NCBI GenBank assembly: GCA_964343305.1
Contig: CAYFJO010000034.1
Span: 1 to 46,321, forward strand
Length of the DNA: 46,321 nucleotides
Origin: CAYFJO01 sp964343305
Lineage (GTDB): Bacteria; Planctomycetota; Planctomycetia; Pirellulales; Pirellulaceae
Reading direction: 5' to 3'
Shown here: positions 1 through 8,160 of the stretch, piece after piece
Layout: each line of letters begins with the position of its first letter
Numbering within the stretch: the stretch's first letter is position 1
Notes under the pieces: generated by a model
The model's input: only the letters and a program-made list of their open reading frames with translations
Database searches by the model: none
What the model was told of the DNA's origin: nothing
Program-made: the position numbers and the translations under genes

Positions 1-204
1 AAGATCGCGATGGATGCGATGTTGCAATCGCTTCACCGTGCGCCGCCGGAGCCGGGGCGCGAGCGCGTCTTCATGCCTGGCGAAATTGAACATGAAATGC
101 TGCAACAGCGCCGACAAACCGGAATCCCGCTGACCGATCAAGAGCTGAGTGAGCTTCGCGAGTTGTCATCCACATATGGCGTGCCGCTCGAATTGATGGT
201 CTGA
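1..204 (+). CDS. Ldh-family NAD(P)-dependent oxidoreductase, C-terminal end (partial)
   Basis: The frame is open from the first base and ends in TGA at 202-204, so only the last 67 residues are visible. The segment has the typical tail of the malate/L-lactate/sulfolactate dehydrogenase family: a proline- and glycine-rich stretch with an MPGEIE motif, then R-x-TGIPLT, then a short helix ending a few residues before the stop. In this family the tail packs on the dimer; the NAD-binding and catalytic parts lie outside the window. The substrate cannot be judged from this piece. The next gene starts 31 bases downstream on the same strand with a strong Shine-Dalgarno sequence, so the two are probably co-transcribed. 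Family assignment is moderately sure. Confidence 0.6.
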   Translation, partial: KIAMDAMLQSLHRAPPEPGRERVFMPGEIEHEMLQQRRQTGIPLTDQELSELRELSSTYGVPLELMV

Positions 205-235
205 TAACGGCGACCAGCATTAAAGGAGAAGGATC

Positions 236-1222
236 ATGTCCATCGCCAAGACCGTCGGTGCCGGCCAGTTCGTTTATCACGCGGATGATTCCTGCATCCG
301 CTTGCCCGACGGGATGAAACTGGGTGAGGCGGTCGGTGTTGCCGTTGATTCACGGGATCGTCTTTACGTATTTAATCGCGGTGGCACGCAGCCGGTGATC
401 GTTTTCGACCGCGATGGAAACTTTGTGCAGATGTGGGGTGCCGATCAATTTGTCCGGCCGCACGGCATCTTCATTGGTCCTGACGACAGCGTCTATTTGA
501 CCGACGATCAAGATCACACCGTGCGGAAGTTTACTCCGGACGGCGAATTGCTAATGACGCTGGGTATTAGTGGTGAGGGGAGCGACTCGGGCGTTGAGCT
601 TTCGGACTACCGCACGATTCGGCGCCCGGCACCGCCGTTTAACTTGCCGACAAATCTGGCGCTCGCGCCGGATGACACGATGTATGTCAGCGACGGTTAT
701 GGTAACTGCTGCCTTCACAAGTTTTCGGCCAATGGCAAATTGTCGCATTCGTGGGGCGCGGCAGGCGATGGAACTGGAGAGTTTCAGATCCCCCACGGGA
801 TCGGCGTGGATCATTTGGGACGCGTTGTCGTGGCCGATCGCGAGAACAGTCGTCTTCAGTGGTTCACTGCGGATGGGGAGTTCATCGAACAATGGACCGA
901 CGTCGCTCGACCTTGCAACGTGATATTCGATGACGACGACAATGTTTACGTCGCCGAGCTCGGCTGGCACGCTGGAACACCTGATCCTCGCCCGAATGAG
1001 ACCGGCGGGCGCGTGAGCATTTTCAGCCGCGATGGATCGCTGCTTGCTCGATGGGGCGGCGGCAAAGACCCGTACGCTGCGGGGGACTTCATCGCGCCGC
1101 ACGACATTTGGCTCGACTCGCGCGGCGACTTGTACGTCGGCGAAGTGACAATCTCGGCGGCTGCCGCGCGGGGGCTAGTCAACAAAGATTGTCCGTCGCT
1201 GCAAAAGTTCGTGAAACAATGA
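236..1222 (+). CDS. NHL-repeat six-bladed beta-propeller protein
   Basis: This 328-residue protein is built of repeated NHL blades, each with a pattern like D-x-x-x-x-V-Y-V-x-D followed by a G-x-x-x-x-x-W-G turn. Clear examples are VYLTDD near residue 85, MYVSDG near 145, VVVADRENSRLQ near 200 and VYVAELG near 235. The architecture resembles the propeller of peptidyl-alpha-hydroxyglycine alpha-amidating lyases, but I see no basis for assigning an enzyme activity. There is no obvious signal peptide, so it may be cytoplasmic, unlike most propellers in this window. The ATG at 236 is preceded by AAAGGAGAAGG at an ideal distance. It lies between an Ldh-type dehydrogenase and an acetamidase/formamidase gene, which suggests a small catabolic operon. 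Confidence 0.85.
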   Translation: MSIAKTVGAGQFVYHADDSCIRLPDGMKLGEAVGVAVDSRDRLYVFNRGGTQPVIVFDRDGNFVQMWGADQFVRPHGIFIGPDDSVYLTDDQDHTVRKFTPDGELLMTLGISGEGSDSGVELSDYRTIRRPAPPFNLPTNLALAPDDTMYVSDGYGNCCLHKFSANGKLSHSWGAAGDGTGEFQIPHGIGVDHLGRVVVADRENSRLQWFTADGEFIEQWTDVARPCNVIFDDDDNVYVAELGWHAGTPDPRPNETGGRVSIFSRDGSLLARWGGGKDPYAAGDFIAPHDIWLDSRGDLYVGEVTISAAAARGLVNKDCPSLQKFVKQ

Positions 1223-1240
1223 TTGAAGGGAGGCGCGAAA

Positions 1241-2149
1241 ATGAAACATCGATTTACGCCGACGCACTATTACACGTCGCTAGGTCCGCACCAGCCAGTG
1301 CTGCACGTCGGCGATGGCGACGCGATCATCACCACGACGGTCGATGCGCGCGGTTTTGATCATCGTCGTGAACAAGTCACCCCGCGCGGGAATCCGCAAA
1401 CGGGACCGTTTTACGTCGAAGGTGCCGAGCCTGGCGATACGCTAGTTGTGCACTTGGACGAAATCCGGCCAAACCGTCGCTACGGATTCTGCGGTTCGTC
1501 GGTCGCGCCGAACGTGGTCGACCCGGAATATGTGCGTGAGTTGCCGCAAGCCGATCTGGCCGAATGGGATGTCGATGTCGAAGCCGGCACGGCGACGCTT
1601 GTCGGACCGGAGTCGAAATTGGGCCAGTTCGTGTTGCCGCTCGATCCGATGATCGGTTGTTTCGGCGTAGCGGCCAAGCGCGGCCAGGCGATCTCAACGG
1701 CGACTTCGGCTGAACATGGCGGAAACATGGATTATCGCGGCTTCGTACGCGGCACGACGGTTTATTTTCCAGTGTTCGAACCGGGCGCATTGTTCTTCAT
1801 CGGCGATGGCCACGCTGTGCAAGGCGACGGCGAAATCGTTGGATCGGGGATCGAGATTTCAATGGACGTCCAAGTGAAGTTGCGAGTCTTAAAGGACAAG
1901 ACGATCGGCTGGCCGCGCGCCGAGAACGACGAGTGGATCATGGCCGCCGGCAACGCCCGTCCGCTCGACCAGGCCACGCAACACGCCACGACCGAGATGT
2001 TGCGCTGGCTTGAGCAAGACTACGGACTCGACTCGCTGGGCGCGAATCTCTTGCTTGCCCAGTGCGTTCGCTACGACCTCGGCAACATTTTCGACCCGGC
2101 CTACACAATGGTTTGCAAAGTGAACAAGAAGTGGTTGTCGACACCATAG
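1241..2149 (+). CDS. Acetamidase/formamidase family protein
   Basis: This 302-residue protein belongs to the FmdA/AmdA family, which hydrolyses formamide or short amides to ammonia and the acid. Family hallmarks are present: an early YYTSLGP-type segment, EPGDTLVV near residue 70, an EHGGNMD motif near 163 and GDGHAVQGDGE near 192, the glycine- and acid-rich region that builds the metal-containing active site. The open frame extends upstream to a TTG at 1223, but the ATG at 1241 has GGGAGG seven bases before it and gives the usual N-terminus. It starts 18 bases after the NHL gene. The last codons and stop lie inside a dispersed repeat (2142-2189), so the final residues STP were probably supplied by that repeat. 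No signal peptide is visible. Confidence 0.88.
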   Translation: MKHRFTPTHYYTSLGPHQPVLHVGDGDAIITTTVDARGFDHRREQVTPRGNPQTGPFYVEGAEPGDTLVVHLDEIRPNRRYGFCGSSVAPNVVDPEYVRELPQADLAEWDVDVEAGTATLVGPESKLGQFVLPLDPMIGCFGVAAKRGQAISTATSAEHGGNMDYRGFVRGTTVYFPVFEPGALFFIGDGHAVQGDGEIVGSGIEISMDVQVKLRVLKDKTIGWPRAENDEWIMAAGNARPLDQATQHATTEMLRWLEQDYGLDSLGANLLLAQCVRYDLGNIFDPAYTMVCKVNKKWLSTP

Positions 2150-2189
2150 TGGGCCCCAATTTCGATTGCTCGGCACCACTGTGGGCACC
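2142..2189 (+). repeat. Dispersed intergenic repeat, copy A
   Basis: This 48-bp element consists of two near-identical 16-bp units, CACCATAGTGGGCCCC and CACCACTGTGGGCACC, around a 16-bp spacer that contains TTCGATTGCT. A second copy with the same unit-spacer-unit layout lies at 3477-3525. Together the copies flank 1.3 kb in direct orientation. The stop codon of the acetamidase/formamidase gene falls inside the first unit. I do not recognise the element by name. Confidence 0.75.
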
Positions 2190-2329
2190 GAATTCGGCGT
2201 TCTTTGTGCAATTACGCAGGCCAACCACGTGTTGATCTTGTTGGACGCGACGCAACACATGGGATTCACGGTTGGCGCGGTACAACTAAAATACGCCTTC
2301 TGAATCCAAGCCAACGTGGGAGATGTCGC

Positions 2330-2577
2330 ATGCAGCGAACGATGGAAAATGTCACGGACGTAGAGATAAGGTCAGCCGAGGAGATTGTGGCAATTGATTT
2401 GTCTAACACGGATTCAGGGATGTGGTTTGGACCGAAGAAGTGTTTCCGTCGGAGTCGAGTCCGAGTAATGTGACGGTTGAAATACCTCCAGTCCTGATGG
2501 TCGAAATCGACTCTTCGAGTGAAGAACAGCTGCGAAACTTGAAAGATCGAATCAAACGTGTGAGAAAGTCTTCATAG
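2330..2577 (+). pseudogene. Small hypothetical protein gene with a frameshift
   Basis: An ATG at 2330 has GGGAG seven bases upstream and opens a frame beginning MQRTMENVTDVEI. That frame becomes basic and unconvincing after about residue 30 and stops at 2471. From about 2419 the neighbouring frame reads as plausible soluble protein (VVWTEEVFPSES, then VEIPPVLMVEI, then a charged helix ending RVRKSS) and stops with TAG at 2575-2577. One extra G in the GGG run at 2417-2419 would join the two parts as DSG-DVVWTEEV in a single protein of about 82 residues. It is therefore either a recently broken gene or a sequencing indel. No family is recognised. It lies between the two direct repeats and just before the TerC-like gene. 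Confidence 0.4.
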
Positions 2578-2607
2578 TACCTGCGGGTTCCAACGATCGA
2601 GGCTAGT

Positions 2608-3447
2608 GTGCCTCACCCCGCGCTCCCGGACCCCACACGAACAGCAAACAAGGATAAATATACCGTGGACGTGTTTCTCGCCTTTGTCTCGTTAGTTTTA
2701 CTGAGCGCCGGTCTTGGCATTGACAATGGACTGCTCATCGAGTTTTCCTTGAAGAGCCTCAATTTGGAACCTCGTCAACATCTTATCTGGCGAAGCGCCG
2801 CGTTGATCCTAGCTGCGTTGTTGCGCGTGGTATTTCTCTTCAGTCTGTCACAACTCGCGTTCCTAGCGCATCGACTTCCGTCGTATGGGTGGCTGCCAAA
2901 TCGCTGGTTTAGCGAAGAAAGCCCGGATCATCCATTAACATGGATGCACCTTGTGCTTTTTGCGGGCGGCCTGATCATTCTCGCGATGGCCTTGTGGGAA
3001 TACTATCACAAGTTGCGCGAGACGATGAAAGGTGAGCATCACGGAAAGGCAGCATCCAAATCCGGCACGATCCAGATTCTAGTCGTTGTGGGCTACTTGG
3101 CGGGAATGAACGTCCTTTTTAGCTTGGACTCAGTTTTTGCCGCCGTCGCGATCATGGATCTGGAAACTCAGTTCTGGTGGATGGTCGCAGCGATCCTGAT
3201 TTCGTCGGTGATTATGATCTTTGGCATGATACCGCTCAGCGCCATCATTGCCAAAAACAAGCACTTCGGCGTGTTGATGTTATCCATTCTTGCGGTAATC
3301 GCGACTAAGTTGCTTGTCGACGGCACCGGTGCGCATTTCTCCAACGGCCTATTGATTTTCATCATCGCAATTCTATTGTTGAACGACGCCGCTCAGGCGG
3401 CAATCGACTGGGCTGCGAGGAAAAGACTTGAGCGACAAGATGCGTAA
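2608..3447 (+). CDS. TerC-like integral membrane protein
   Basis: This 279-residue polytopic protein has about seven hydrophobic segments. The TerC signature pair is recognisable: GLGIDNGLLIEF near residue 36, matching the usual LGIDN motif, and FSLDSVFAA near residue 171, matching the usual FSLDSV motif. The acidic residues in these membrane-buried motifs are thought to bind metal, and family members are implicated in tellurite resistance and manganese export. The middle is unusual, with a cytoplasmic loop containing a histidine-lysine cluster (EHHGK) near residue 145. The start is a GTG at 2608 with a poor ribosome site; a second in-frame GTG lies about 20 codons later, so the N-terminus is uncertain. 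The gene sits between two direct copies of a dispersed repeat, and its substrate cannot be read from the sequence. Confidence 0.75.
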   Translation: MPHPALPDPTRTANKDKYTVDVFLAFVSLVLLSAGLGIDNGLLIEFSLKSLNLEPRQHLIWRSAALILAALLRVVFLFSLSQLAFLAHRLPSYGWLPNRWFSEESPDHPLTWMHLVLFAGGLIILAMALWEYYHKLRETMKGEHHGKAASKSGTIQILVVVGYLAGMNVLFSLDSVFAAVAIMDLETQFWWMVAAILISSVIMIFGMIPLSAIIAKNKHFGVLMLSILAVIATKLLVDGTGAHFSNGLLIFIIAILLLNDAAQAAIDWAARKRLERQDA

Positions 3448-3476
3448 TTCGATGCAGATTGCGGCGAGGCGGACGG

Positions 3477-3525
3477 CACCATAGTGGGCACCATTTTTCG
3501 ATTGCTTGGCACCACTGTGGGCACC
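3477..3525 (+). repeat. Dispersed intergenic repeat, copy B
   Basis: This 49-bp copy of the element at 2142-2189 starts 29 bases after the TerC-like stop codon. It has units CACCATAGTGGGCACC and CACCACTGTGGGCACC separated by a 17-bp spacer containing TTCGATTGCT. It differs from copy A at only a few positions and by one base of spacer length. The rest of the 3448-3673 gap contains no convincing gene. Confidence 0.75.
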
Positions 3526-3673
3526 AGTGAGAAACGCCAACGAGCCGCGAAGCGGTAGTAGAAAATGGGTCAGGCGCGCGCATGTCACGCAGCATATTCC
3601 AACAACTCGCGGGGTGTGAGGCGTGCCGAGAAACCATCATTCTTCGAACTGAGTGAATCTCTGGCAGCAGCCA

Positions 3674-3712
3674 CAAAAAGAGCCGCCCCTGTCAGGACGG
3701 CTCTTCTTTTTC
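3674..3712. terminator. Bidirectional intrinsic terminator
   Basis: The stem AAGAGCCG (3678-3685) pairs with CGGCTCTT (3698-3705) around a 12-base loop. It is followed on the + strand by TCTTTTTC and, read on the - strand, by a run of five T. It lies between the + strand TerC-like gene and a - strand reading frame whose TGA (3692-3694) falls in the loop, so it can serve both directions. Confidence 0.75.
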
Positions 3713-4141
3713 AAATCGGCAATTACTTTCCATTTTTTTGACCGACTTCTTTCCCAATCCCAAGCGATCCGCGCTTGATTTCACTCCTTTGAGATCTGAG
3801 TCGGTCGCAGATTGCTCGCCTGGCACTTTAGCATCATTGCTTTCTGCAAACGTCCCCCGAACCGAATCAGCTTCAGCCTGCACCGCGACTACCTGACTGC
3901 CGAGCAACAACGATACATTTTCACTCGCACCATCCTTTGACACGAGCAATGCATCCTTCTCGTCATCACGCTTTTGCATGACACCAGCAGCATAGCGCCT
4001 GAGCGCTTTACGAAAGTCCAATTTCGTTTCCACAACCACAGCCTCAAACAACAATTCACCATCACTAGAGGAATGTTCAATGCGATATACTATCCGATGA
4101 ATTAGAAGAATGCGAAATTGCGCCAACTGCTCGATAAACAT
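3692..4141 (-). CDS. Hypothetical protein (uncertain)
   Basis: This 149-residue frame begins MFIEQLAQF with GGAG five bases before the ATG at 4141. It has an amphipathic first half (RILLIHRIVYRIEH, then LLFEAVVVETKLDFRKAL) and a hydrophilic, acidic-then-basic tail ending EKEEPS. I recognise no family and see no signal peptide. In its favour, the stop codon lies in the loop of a terminator oriented correctly for this strand. Against it, its start is only 12 bases from the divergent start of the PQQ gene at 4154, leaving no room for separate promoters. It may be a fragment of an older gene overrun by the propeller gene. The frame remains open upstream to 4249, but that extension lies over the Tat signal of the neighbouring gene and is not credible. 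Confidence 0.35.
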   Translation of the reverse strand: MFIEQLAQFRILLIHRIVYRIEHSSSDGELLFEAVVVETKLDFRKALRRYAAGVMQKRDDEKDALLVSKDGASENVSLLLGSQVVAVQAEADSVRGTFAESNDAKVPGEQSATDSDLKGVKSSADRLGLGKKSVKKMESNCRFEKEEPS

Positions 4142-4153
4142 AGAGGCTCCGAA

Positions 4154-5446
4154 ATGACGGAATATGCAACTCACTGTACACGACGACACCTGCTGAAGTC
4201 GTGCGGAACGATTCTCACAGCCGCTGCCATTCCAAGTTGGTCGCGCCACTTACTCGCGATGGACGCGGCCGCTGTCGCACCGGCGGACGACGACTGGCCA
4301 TGGTGGCGAGGGCCGTCGTGGAACAATTGCGCAGTTGGTGATGTCCCGCCGCTTCAGTGGAGTCCGTCGAAGAACGTGATCTGGAAGTTCCGCGTTCCTG
4401 GCCAGGGCCACGCTACGCCGTGCATCTTTCGCGACCGAATCTTTCTCGCCACTGCCGACGAAGAGAAGGAGATTCAGTCGCTCGTTTGTTGCGATCGGTC
4501 GACGGGTCGCGAGTTATGGCACACGCAAGGTCACCGCGGCGGCTTTATGAAGAAGCACCAAAAGAACTCACACGCTTCGGCCACGCCGGCGTGTGACGGC
4601 GAACGAGTCTTTGCCGTGTTCCATCGTGATGAATCGATTTGGGTAACCGCGTTCGACTTCACCGGCAAAATCGTGTGGCAAAAGAAAGTGGGAGCGTACA
4701 GCGAACGGTACGGCTACGGAAGTTCGCCGACAATCTTTGGGCAATCGTTGATTGTGGCCGCCGACAGCAAGGCAGATGGATTTTTGGTGGCATTGAATCG
4801 CGAAACTGGCGATGAGATCTGGCGCGCGGCGCGTCCCAAGATGGCAAGTTATGGTCCGCCCATTGTTGCTTCATTCAAAGCCAGGCGACAAATCATCGTG
4901 CAAGGCAATCGCGTCGCTGGTTATGACCCGAAGAGTGGTCGCGAGTTGTGGAATTGCAAAGCGCCAGCAAGGGCCACTGCGTGTACTTTGTGCTTCGACG
5001 ACCGGCGCGTATATTCGACGGGCGGTTATCCGGAGCGCGGTCTCTATAGCATCAGCACTGATGGCGCGGGCGACGTAACTGAATCGCACATTCGGTGGCA
5101 ACACGAACGAAAGAATTCGTCGGCTTACGTACCGTCACCCTTGCTGGCTGATGGGCGATTGTACGTTGTCAGCGATGGCGGGACGGCAACTTGCTTCCGT
5201 GCGGATGATGGGCACGTGTTTTGGACAGAGCGACTGGGCGGTGGTTTCTCGGCGTCGCCCGTTCTCACCGGTGAATATGTCATTGCACCGAATGAGGCTG
5301 GAAAGACGTTCGTCTTCAAGGCATCCGATAATTTCGAACCGGTCGCGGAAAATGATATGGAAGAAGGAATCATGGCCAGTCCGGTTGTTTGTTGTGGACG
5401 ACTCTACTTGCGCACGATCGGACACTTGTACTGCATCGGAACGTAG
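4154..5446 (+). CDS. Tat-exported PQQ-like beta-propeller protein
   Basis: This 430-residue protein has a twin-arginine signal (TRRHLLKS at residues 9-16, then a hydrophobic stretch ending near ALA-type residues around 35). After a DDWPWWRGPSWN motif come repeated PQQ/BamB-type blades: NVIWKFRVPG, SLVCCDRSTGRELW, VTAFDFTGKIVWQK, LVALNRETGDEIW, GYDPKSGRELW and so on. These W-containing DxxTGxxxW turns form a seven- or eight-bladed propeller in the quinoprotein dehydrogenase superfamily. I see no catalytic Cys-Cys or Asp set, so enzyme activity is not implied. The ATG at 4154 was chosen because GAGG lies seven bases upstream and the Tat motif follows at once. A second PQQ gene begins 22 bases after the stop, which indicates a two-gene operon. 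It may bind a ligand or scaffold a partner outside the cytoplasm. Confidence 0.85.
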   Translation: MTEYATHCTRRHLLKSCGTILTAAAIPSWSRHLLAMDAAAVAPADDDWPWWRGPSWNNCAVGDVPPLQWSPSKNVIWKFRVPGQGHATPCIFRDRIFLATADEEKEIQSLVCCDRSTGRELWHTQGHRGGFMKKHQKNSHASATPACDGERVFAVFHRDESIWVTAFDFTGKIVWQKKVGAYSERYGYGSSPTIFGQSLIVAADSKADGFLVALNRETGDEIWRAARPKMASYGPPIVASFKARRQIIVQGNRVAGYDPKSGRELWNCKAPARATACTLCFDDRRVYSTGGYPERGLYSISTDGAGDVTESHIRWQHERKNSSAYVPSPLLADGRLYVVSDGGTATCFRADDGHVFWTERLGGGFSASPVLTGEYVIAPNEAGKTFVFKASDNFEPVAENDMEEGIMASPVVCCGRLYLRTIGHLYCIGT

Positions 5447-5468
5447 GAACGAAGACTTCGAGGAAGAC

Positions 5469-7943
5469 ATGAACATCCTGCCTAGAAACGTGCTATCGGT
5501 GTTGTTGTTGGTTTCGTTCGTTACCCACCTGGTCGCCGCCGATTGGCCACAATTTATGCGAAGCGCGCAACGAACTGGTGACGCAAGTGACGAAGAGTTG
5601 CAGTTTCCGCTGAGCCTGACGGCGCAGATTGAATTGGACGATGCTGTACTTACATCGCCGGCCGTTGTGGACGGGCGCGCGTATGTCGTTGATCAGATGG
5701 GAACGGCTTATTGCATCGATCCAGACGAACGGCGAATGGTGTGGAAAGCGTCGCCCGACGGCGATGATGCAAAGGGTTCGAATACTTCGTCACCGTGTGT
5801 TGTCGGTGGCCGGGTCTATTTCGGAACAACTGCGGGCAAGTTTCACATTCTCCAAGCTGACGACGGGGCAGTTTTTAAGTCGATCGATTTTAGCTGGCCG
5901 ATTACGGCATCTCCAACTTACGAGGACGGGCGGATTTACTTTCAAACCGTCGGGGGCGTTGTCCACTGTCTTAATTCCGAAGGCAACCCAATCTGGCGCT
6001 GGAATCACTATGCCAAATATGTCGATCCCAAAGAAAAGGAATTCGCGTCGCGCTGGCCTGGCAGCTATAACTCGCCGCACTACGGCGGAAACGAAGTTGC
6101 CGTCCGTGACAAGGTCCTGGTAACGGGCATCGGCTGGGGTCACATCTGTCTGAAAGATGCGGGGGACAAGGCGGAGTTGGTTTGGTGCAACCGGGCCGCG
6201 CTCGGCAAGGATGATGGCATTCCGATGGCGTCGTCAATCGCTGGCGATTATGTGTATACGGCCTGGCCCGGAGTCGACGCTGCAGGAAGCGTATTGCGAG
6301 TTAAGTTGTCCGACGGAACGTTTGAACGAAAGGCGGATCAACTGGGGAGGAAGTATTGGGCAATCCTCGGCACGCCCGCCGTTCGCGGCGAGACGGTTTT
6401 CTTTGGACGCACACAACGCGGCGTTACGGCCTACGAATTTGGCAAGGGGACCCAATGGGAGTCGTTTCGCTGGACCAACCCGCAAGAATTTAAGCCGGTC
6501 ATTTCGTCACCCGTGCTGTCAAAGAACCACTGTCTGTTTACGACCATCACAGGTGAACTGATTGCGGTGCCGCTGTCGGCGCAAGGATCGGACCTGGACA
6601 ATTTGAAACCCAATCCGTTTCGCTTTCAAACGCCGCATGGCAAGTTCATCGCCTCGTCGCCGGCGATCTCCGATGGTCGAGTGTTCTTCGGCAGTGATGA
6701 CGGATTCTTCTATGTGTTGGGACCGAACGGTCAGCAGAAACTCCGCGAAGACAAACCGGACATCCACAAGCGTCGCGCGAAACCAACACCAGCCACTGGT
6801 CGGCTTTATGGATGGTCTAGTCCATTCGGCGGCCCTCACAACAACAGCTACATTGACGACCAGCAACTCAAACCGCCATTCCGGCTTCGCTGGGCAGTGC
6901 GAAGCTTGGGCATGTTCAAGCAACAAATGAGTGCGACGGAAAACGACATAGTCTATCAAACGATGGCTGGAACGGTGGGTTGCATCGAACAAGCCACGGG
7001 CCGACTCAGATGGCGAACTCGCGTGACACCAACTAATGCCGGCGAAACGGTGGGTTACTCTGGCGTGCTATGTAGCTGCGGAAAAGTCATCATCCACGTT
7101 CCCAGCCATCGTGTGAGCGAAATCGTTTGCCTCGACGAGCAAAACGGCGAAGTGTTGTGGCGAAAACCGACAGGGCAGACACGAGGTTCCACCGCGAGGG
7201 CAGCACCAGTGATTGCGGCCGGCAACGTCGTTTTTGGTTACACCGCACCTCAGCAAGATAACAAAACCAAGGTGGCGATCGTCGAAGCCTGGAACGCAGA
7301 CACGGGCGATGTCGCATGGCAAGTCAAAATGAACGCTCGCGGCGACCGCGACATGGTCTACTTCGCGACGTGCATTCGCAGTCAGCGCAATGACGATCAA
7401 GGAGAAACGCTGGCCATCGACGCTAGGACCGGTAAGGTGTTATGGCGGAACAAGGAAGTCTTTGGCGCGGGCGGAAGTTCCGCGATCCCTGTCGTGCATA
7501 ACGACAACCTGTATCTTGTCGGCCGCGACGCGCTGAATTGCTTGAACCGTAAGAGTGGCGAATTAGCGTGGAAGGAGCAGCGCCGTGGCCTTTGGTTTCA
7601 TGGAATCTGTATCGGCGACGGCTACTACACATGCCGTGGCTACTCCGGATTCGCTCAGCGGTTTCGCCTTTCCGACCGACAACCGGAACAGCACGACGGA
7701 AAACGAATTTTCCTTGGAGCGGAAGCTCACGCCTGCGGCACTGTCGTCCTGACGTCGGGCGACGTCTCCCTGGCGATGTCGATCGTCGGCTTGCACGCCC
7801 GCGACACGAACACCGGCGAACTACTTTGGAAAAGCAAAGGCTTCGCCCCACGAACCTGCGCCAGCGCAATTCCAGCAAGCGGACGGATCTTCTGCAACCC
7901 GCAAGTAAACGGCATGTTCTATTGCTTTGAACCAGCCAAGTGA
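5469..7943 (+). CDS. Large double PQQ-like beta-propeller protein
   Basis: This 824-residue exported protein has a Sec signal (MNILPRNVLSVLLL, cleaved near VAA-DWPQFMR at about residue 24). It then has two long runs of PQQ-type blades, roughly residues 30-420 and 450-820. Examples are YCIDPDERRMVW, HILQADDGAVF, GCIEQATGRLRW, VCLDEQNGEVLW, LAIDARTGKVLW and CLNRKSGELAW. The length is about twice that of a single BamB/PQQ propeller, so two propellers in tandem are likely. The same frame is open upstream to 5151, but that stretch overlaps the preceding gene in another frame. The ATG at 5469 has AGGA five bases before it and gives a clean signal peptide. The two genes are 22 bases apart. No catalytic residues are recognised. 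Confidence 0.85.
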   Translation: MNILPRNVLSVLLLVSFVTHLVAADWPQFMRSAQRTGDASDEELQFPLSLTAQIELDDAVLTSPAVVDGRAYVVDQMGTAYCIDPDERRMVWKASPDGDDAKGSNTSSPCVVGGRVYFGTTAGKFHILQADDGAVFKSIDFSWPITASPTYEDGRIYFQTVGGVVHCLNSEGNPIWRWNHYAKYVDPKEKEFASRWPGSYNSPHYGGNEVAVRDKVLVTGIGWGHICLKDAGDKAELVWCNRAALGKDDGIPMASSIAGDYVYTAWPGVDAAGSVLRVKLSDGTFERKADQLGRKYWAILGTPAVRGETVFFGRTQRGVTAYEFGKGTQWESFRWTNPQEFKPVISSPVLSKNHCLFTTITGELIAVPLSAQGSDLDNLKPNPFRFQTPHGKFIASSPAISDGRVFFGSDDGFFYVLGPNGQQKLREDKPDIHKRRAKPTPATGRLYGWSSPFGGPHNNSYIDDQQLKPPFRLRWAVRSLGMFKQQMSATENDIVYQTMAGTVGCIEQATGRLRWRTRVTPTNAGETVGYSGVLCSCGKVIIHVPSHRVSEIVCLDEQNGEVLWRKPTGQTRGSTARAAPVIAAGNVVFGYTAPQQDNKTKVAIVEAWNADTGDVAWQVKMNARGDRDMVYFATCIRSQRNDDQGETLAIDARTGKVLWRNKEVFGAGGSSAIPVVHNDNLYLVGRDALNCLNRKSGELAWKEQRRGLWFHGICIGDGYYTCRGYSGFAQRFRLSDRQPEQHDGKRIFLGAEAHACGTVVLTSGDVSLAMSIVGLHARDTNTGELLWKSKGFAPRTCASAIPASGRIFCNPQVNGMFYCFEPAK

Positions 7944-8160
7944 AGGAGCACTAGTTCGGCACAAATCCTCTTGCACCAGGATGCAAATATTAGCGGCTGG
8001 CTCGCACAAGCGAGAGTCGGCTAACACCACAAACAGCTGGTTAAAAGCTTCATTGGGAAGTGGCAATCGCGTCAAAAGACTGGAGTCCTGTCGGGTAATA
8101 GAGTCGGCTAGCTGTCCACTCCGAACGGCGCAGCGATTGGTTCGGCCTACTTCATTTCGT
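7944..8160. other. Gene-free stretch with a fragment copied from a nearby propeller gene
   Basis: There is no convincing gene here. Bases 8081-8126 are almost identical to 10495-10541, which lies inside the - strand propeller gene at 10260-12887 and encodes its GRLYYPTGLQP segment. The copy has lost two bases (CA) relative to the gene and decays after about 46 bp. It is a short relic of a related gene or a templated insertion. Confidence 0.55.

Noticed and set aside
5151..5468. 5' extension of the large PQQ protein
   Set aside because: Overlaps the preceding PQQ gene in another frame; the true start at 5469 has a ribosome site and signal peptide.
7963..8060. Small hairpin CTCGC-ACAA-GCGAG as terminator of the large PQQ gene
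   Set aside because: Only five pairs and no T-run follow.
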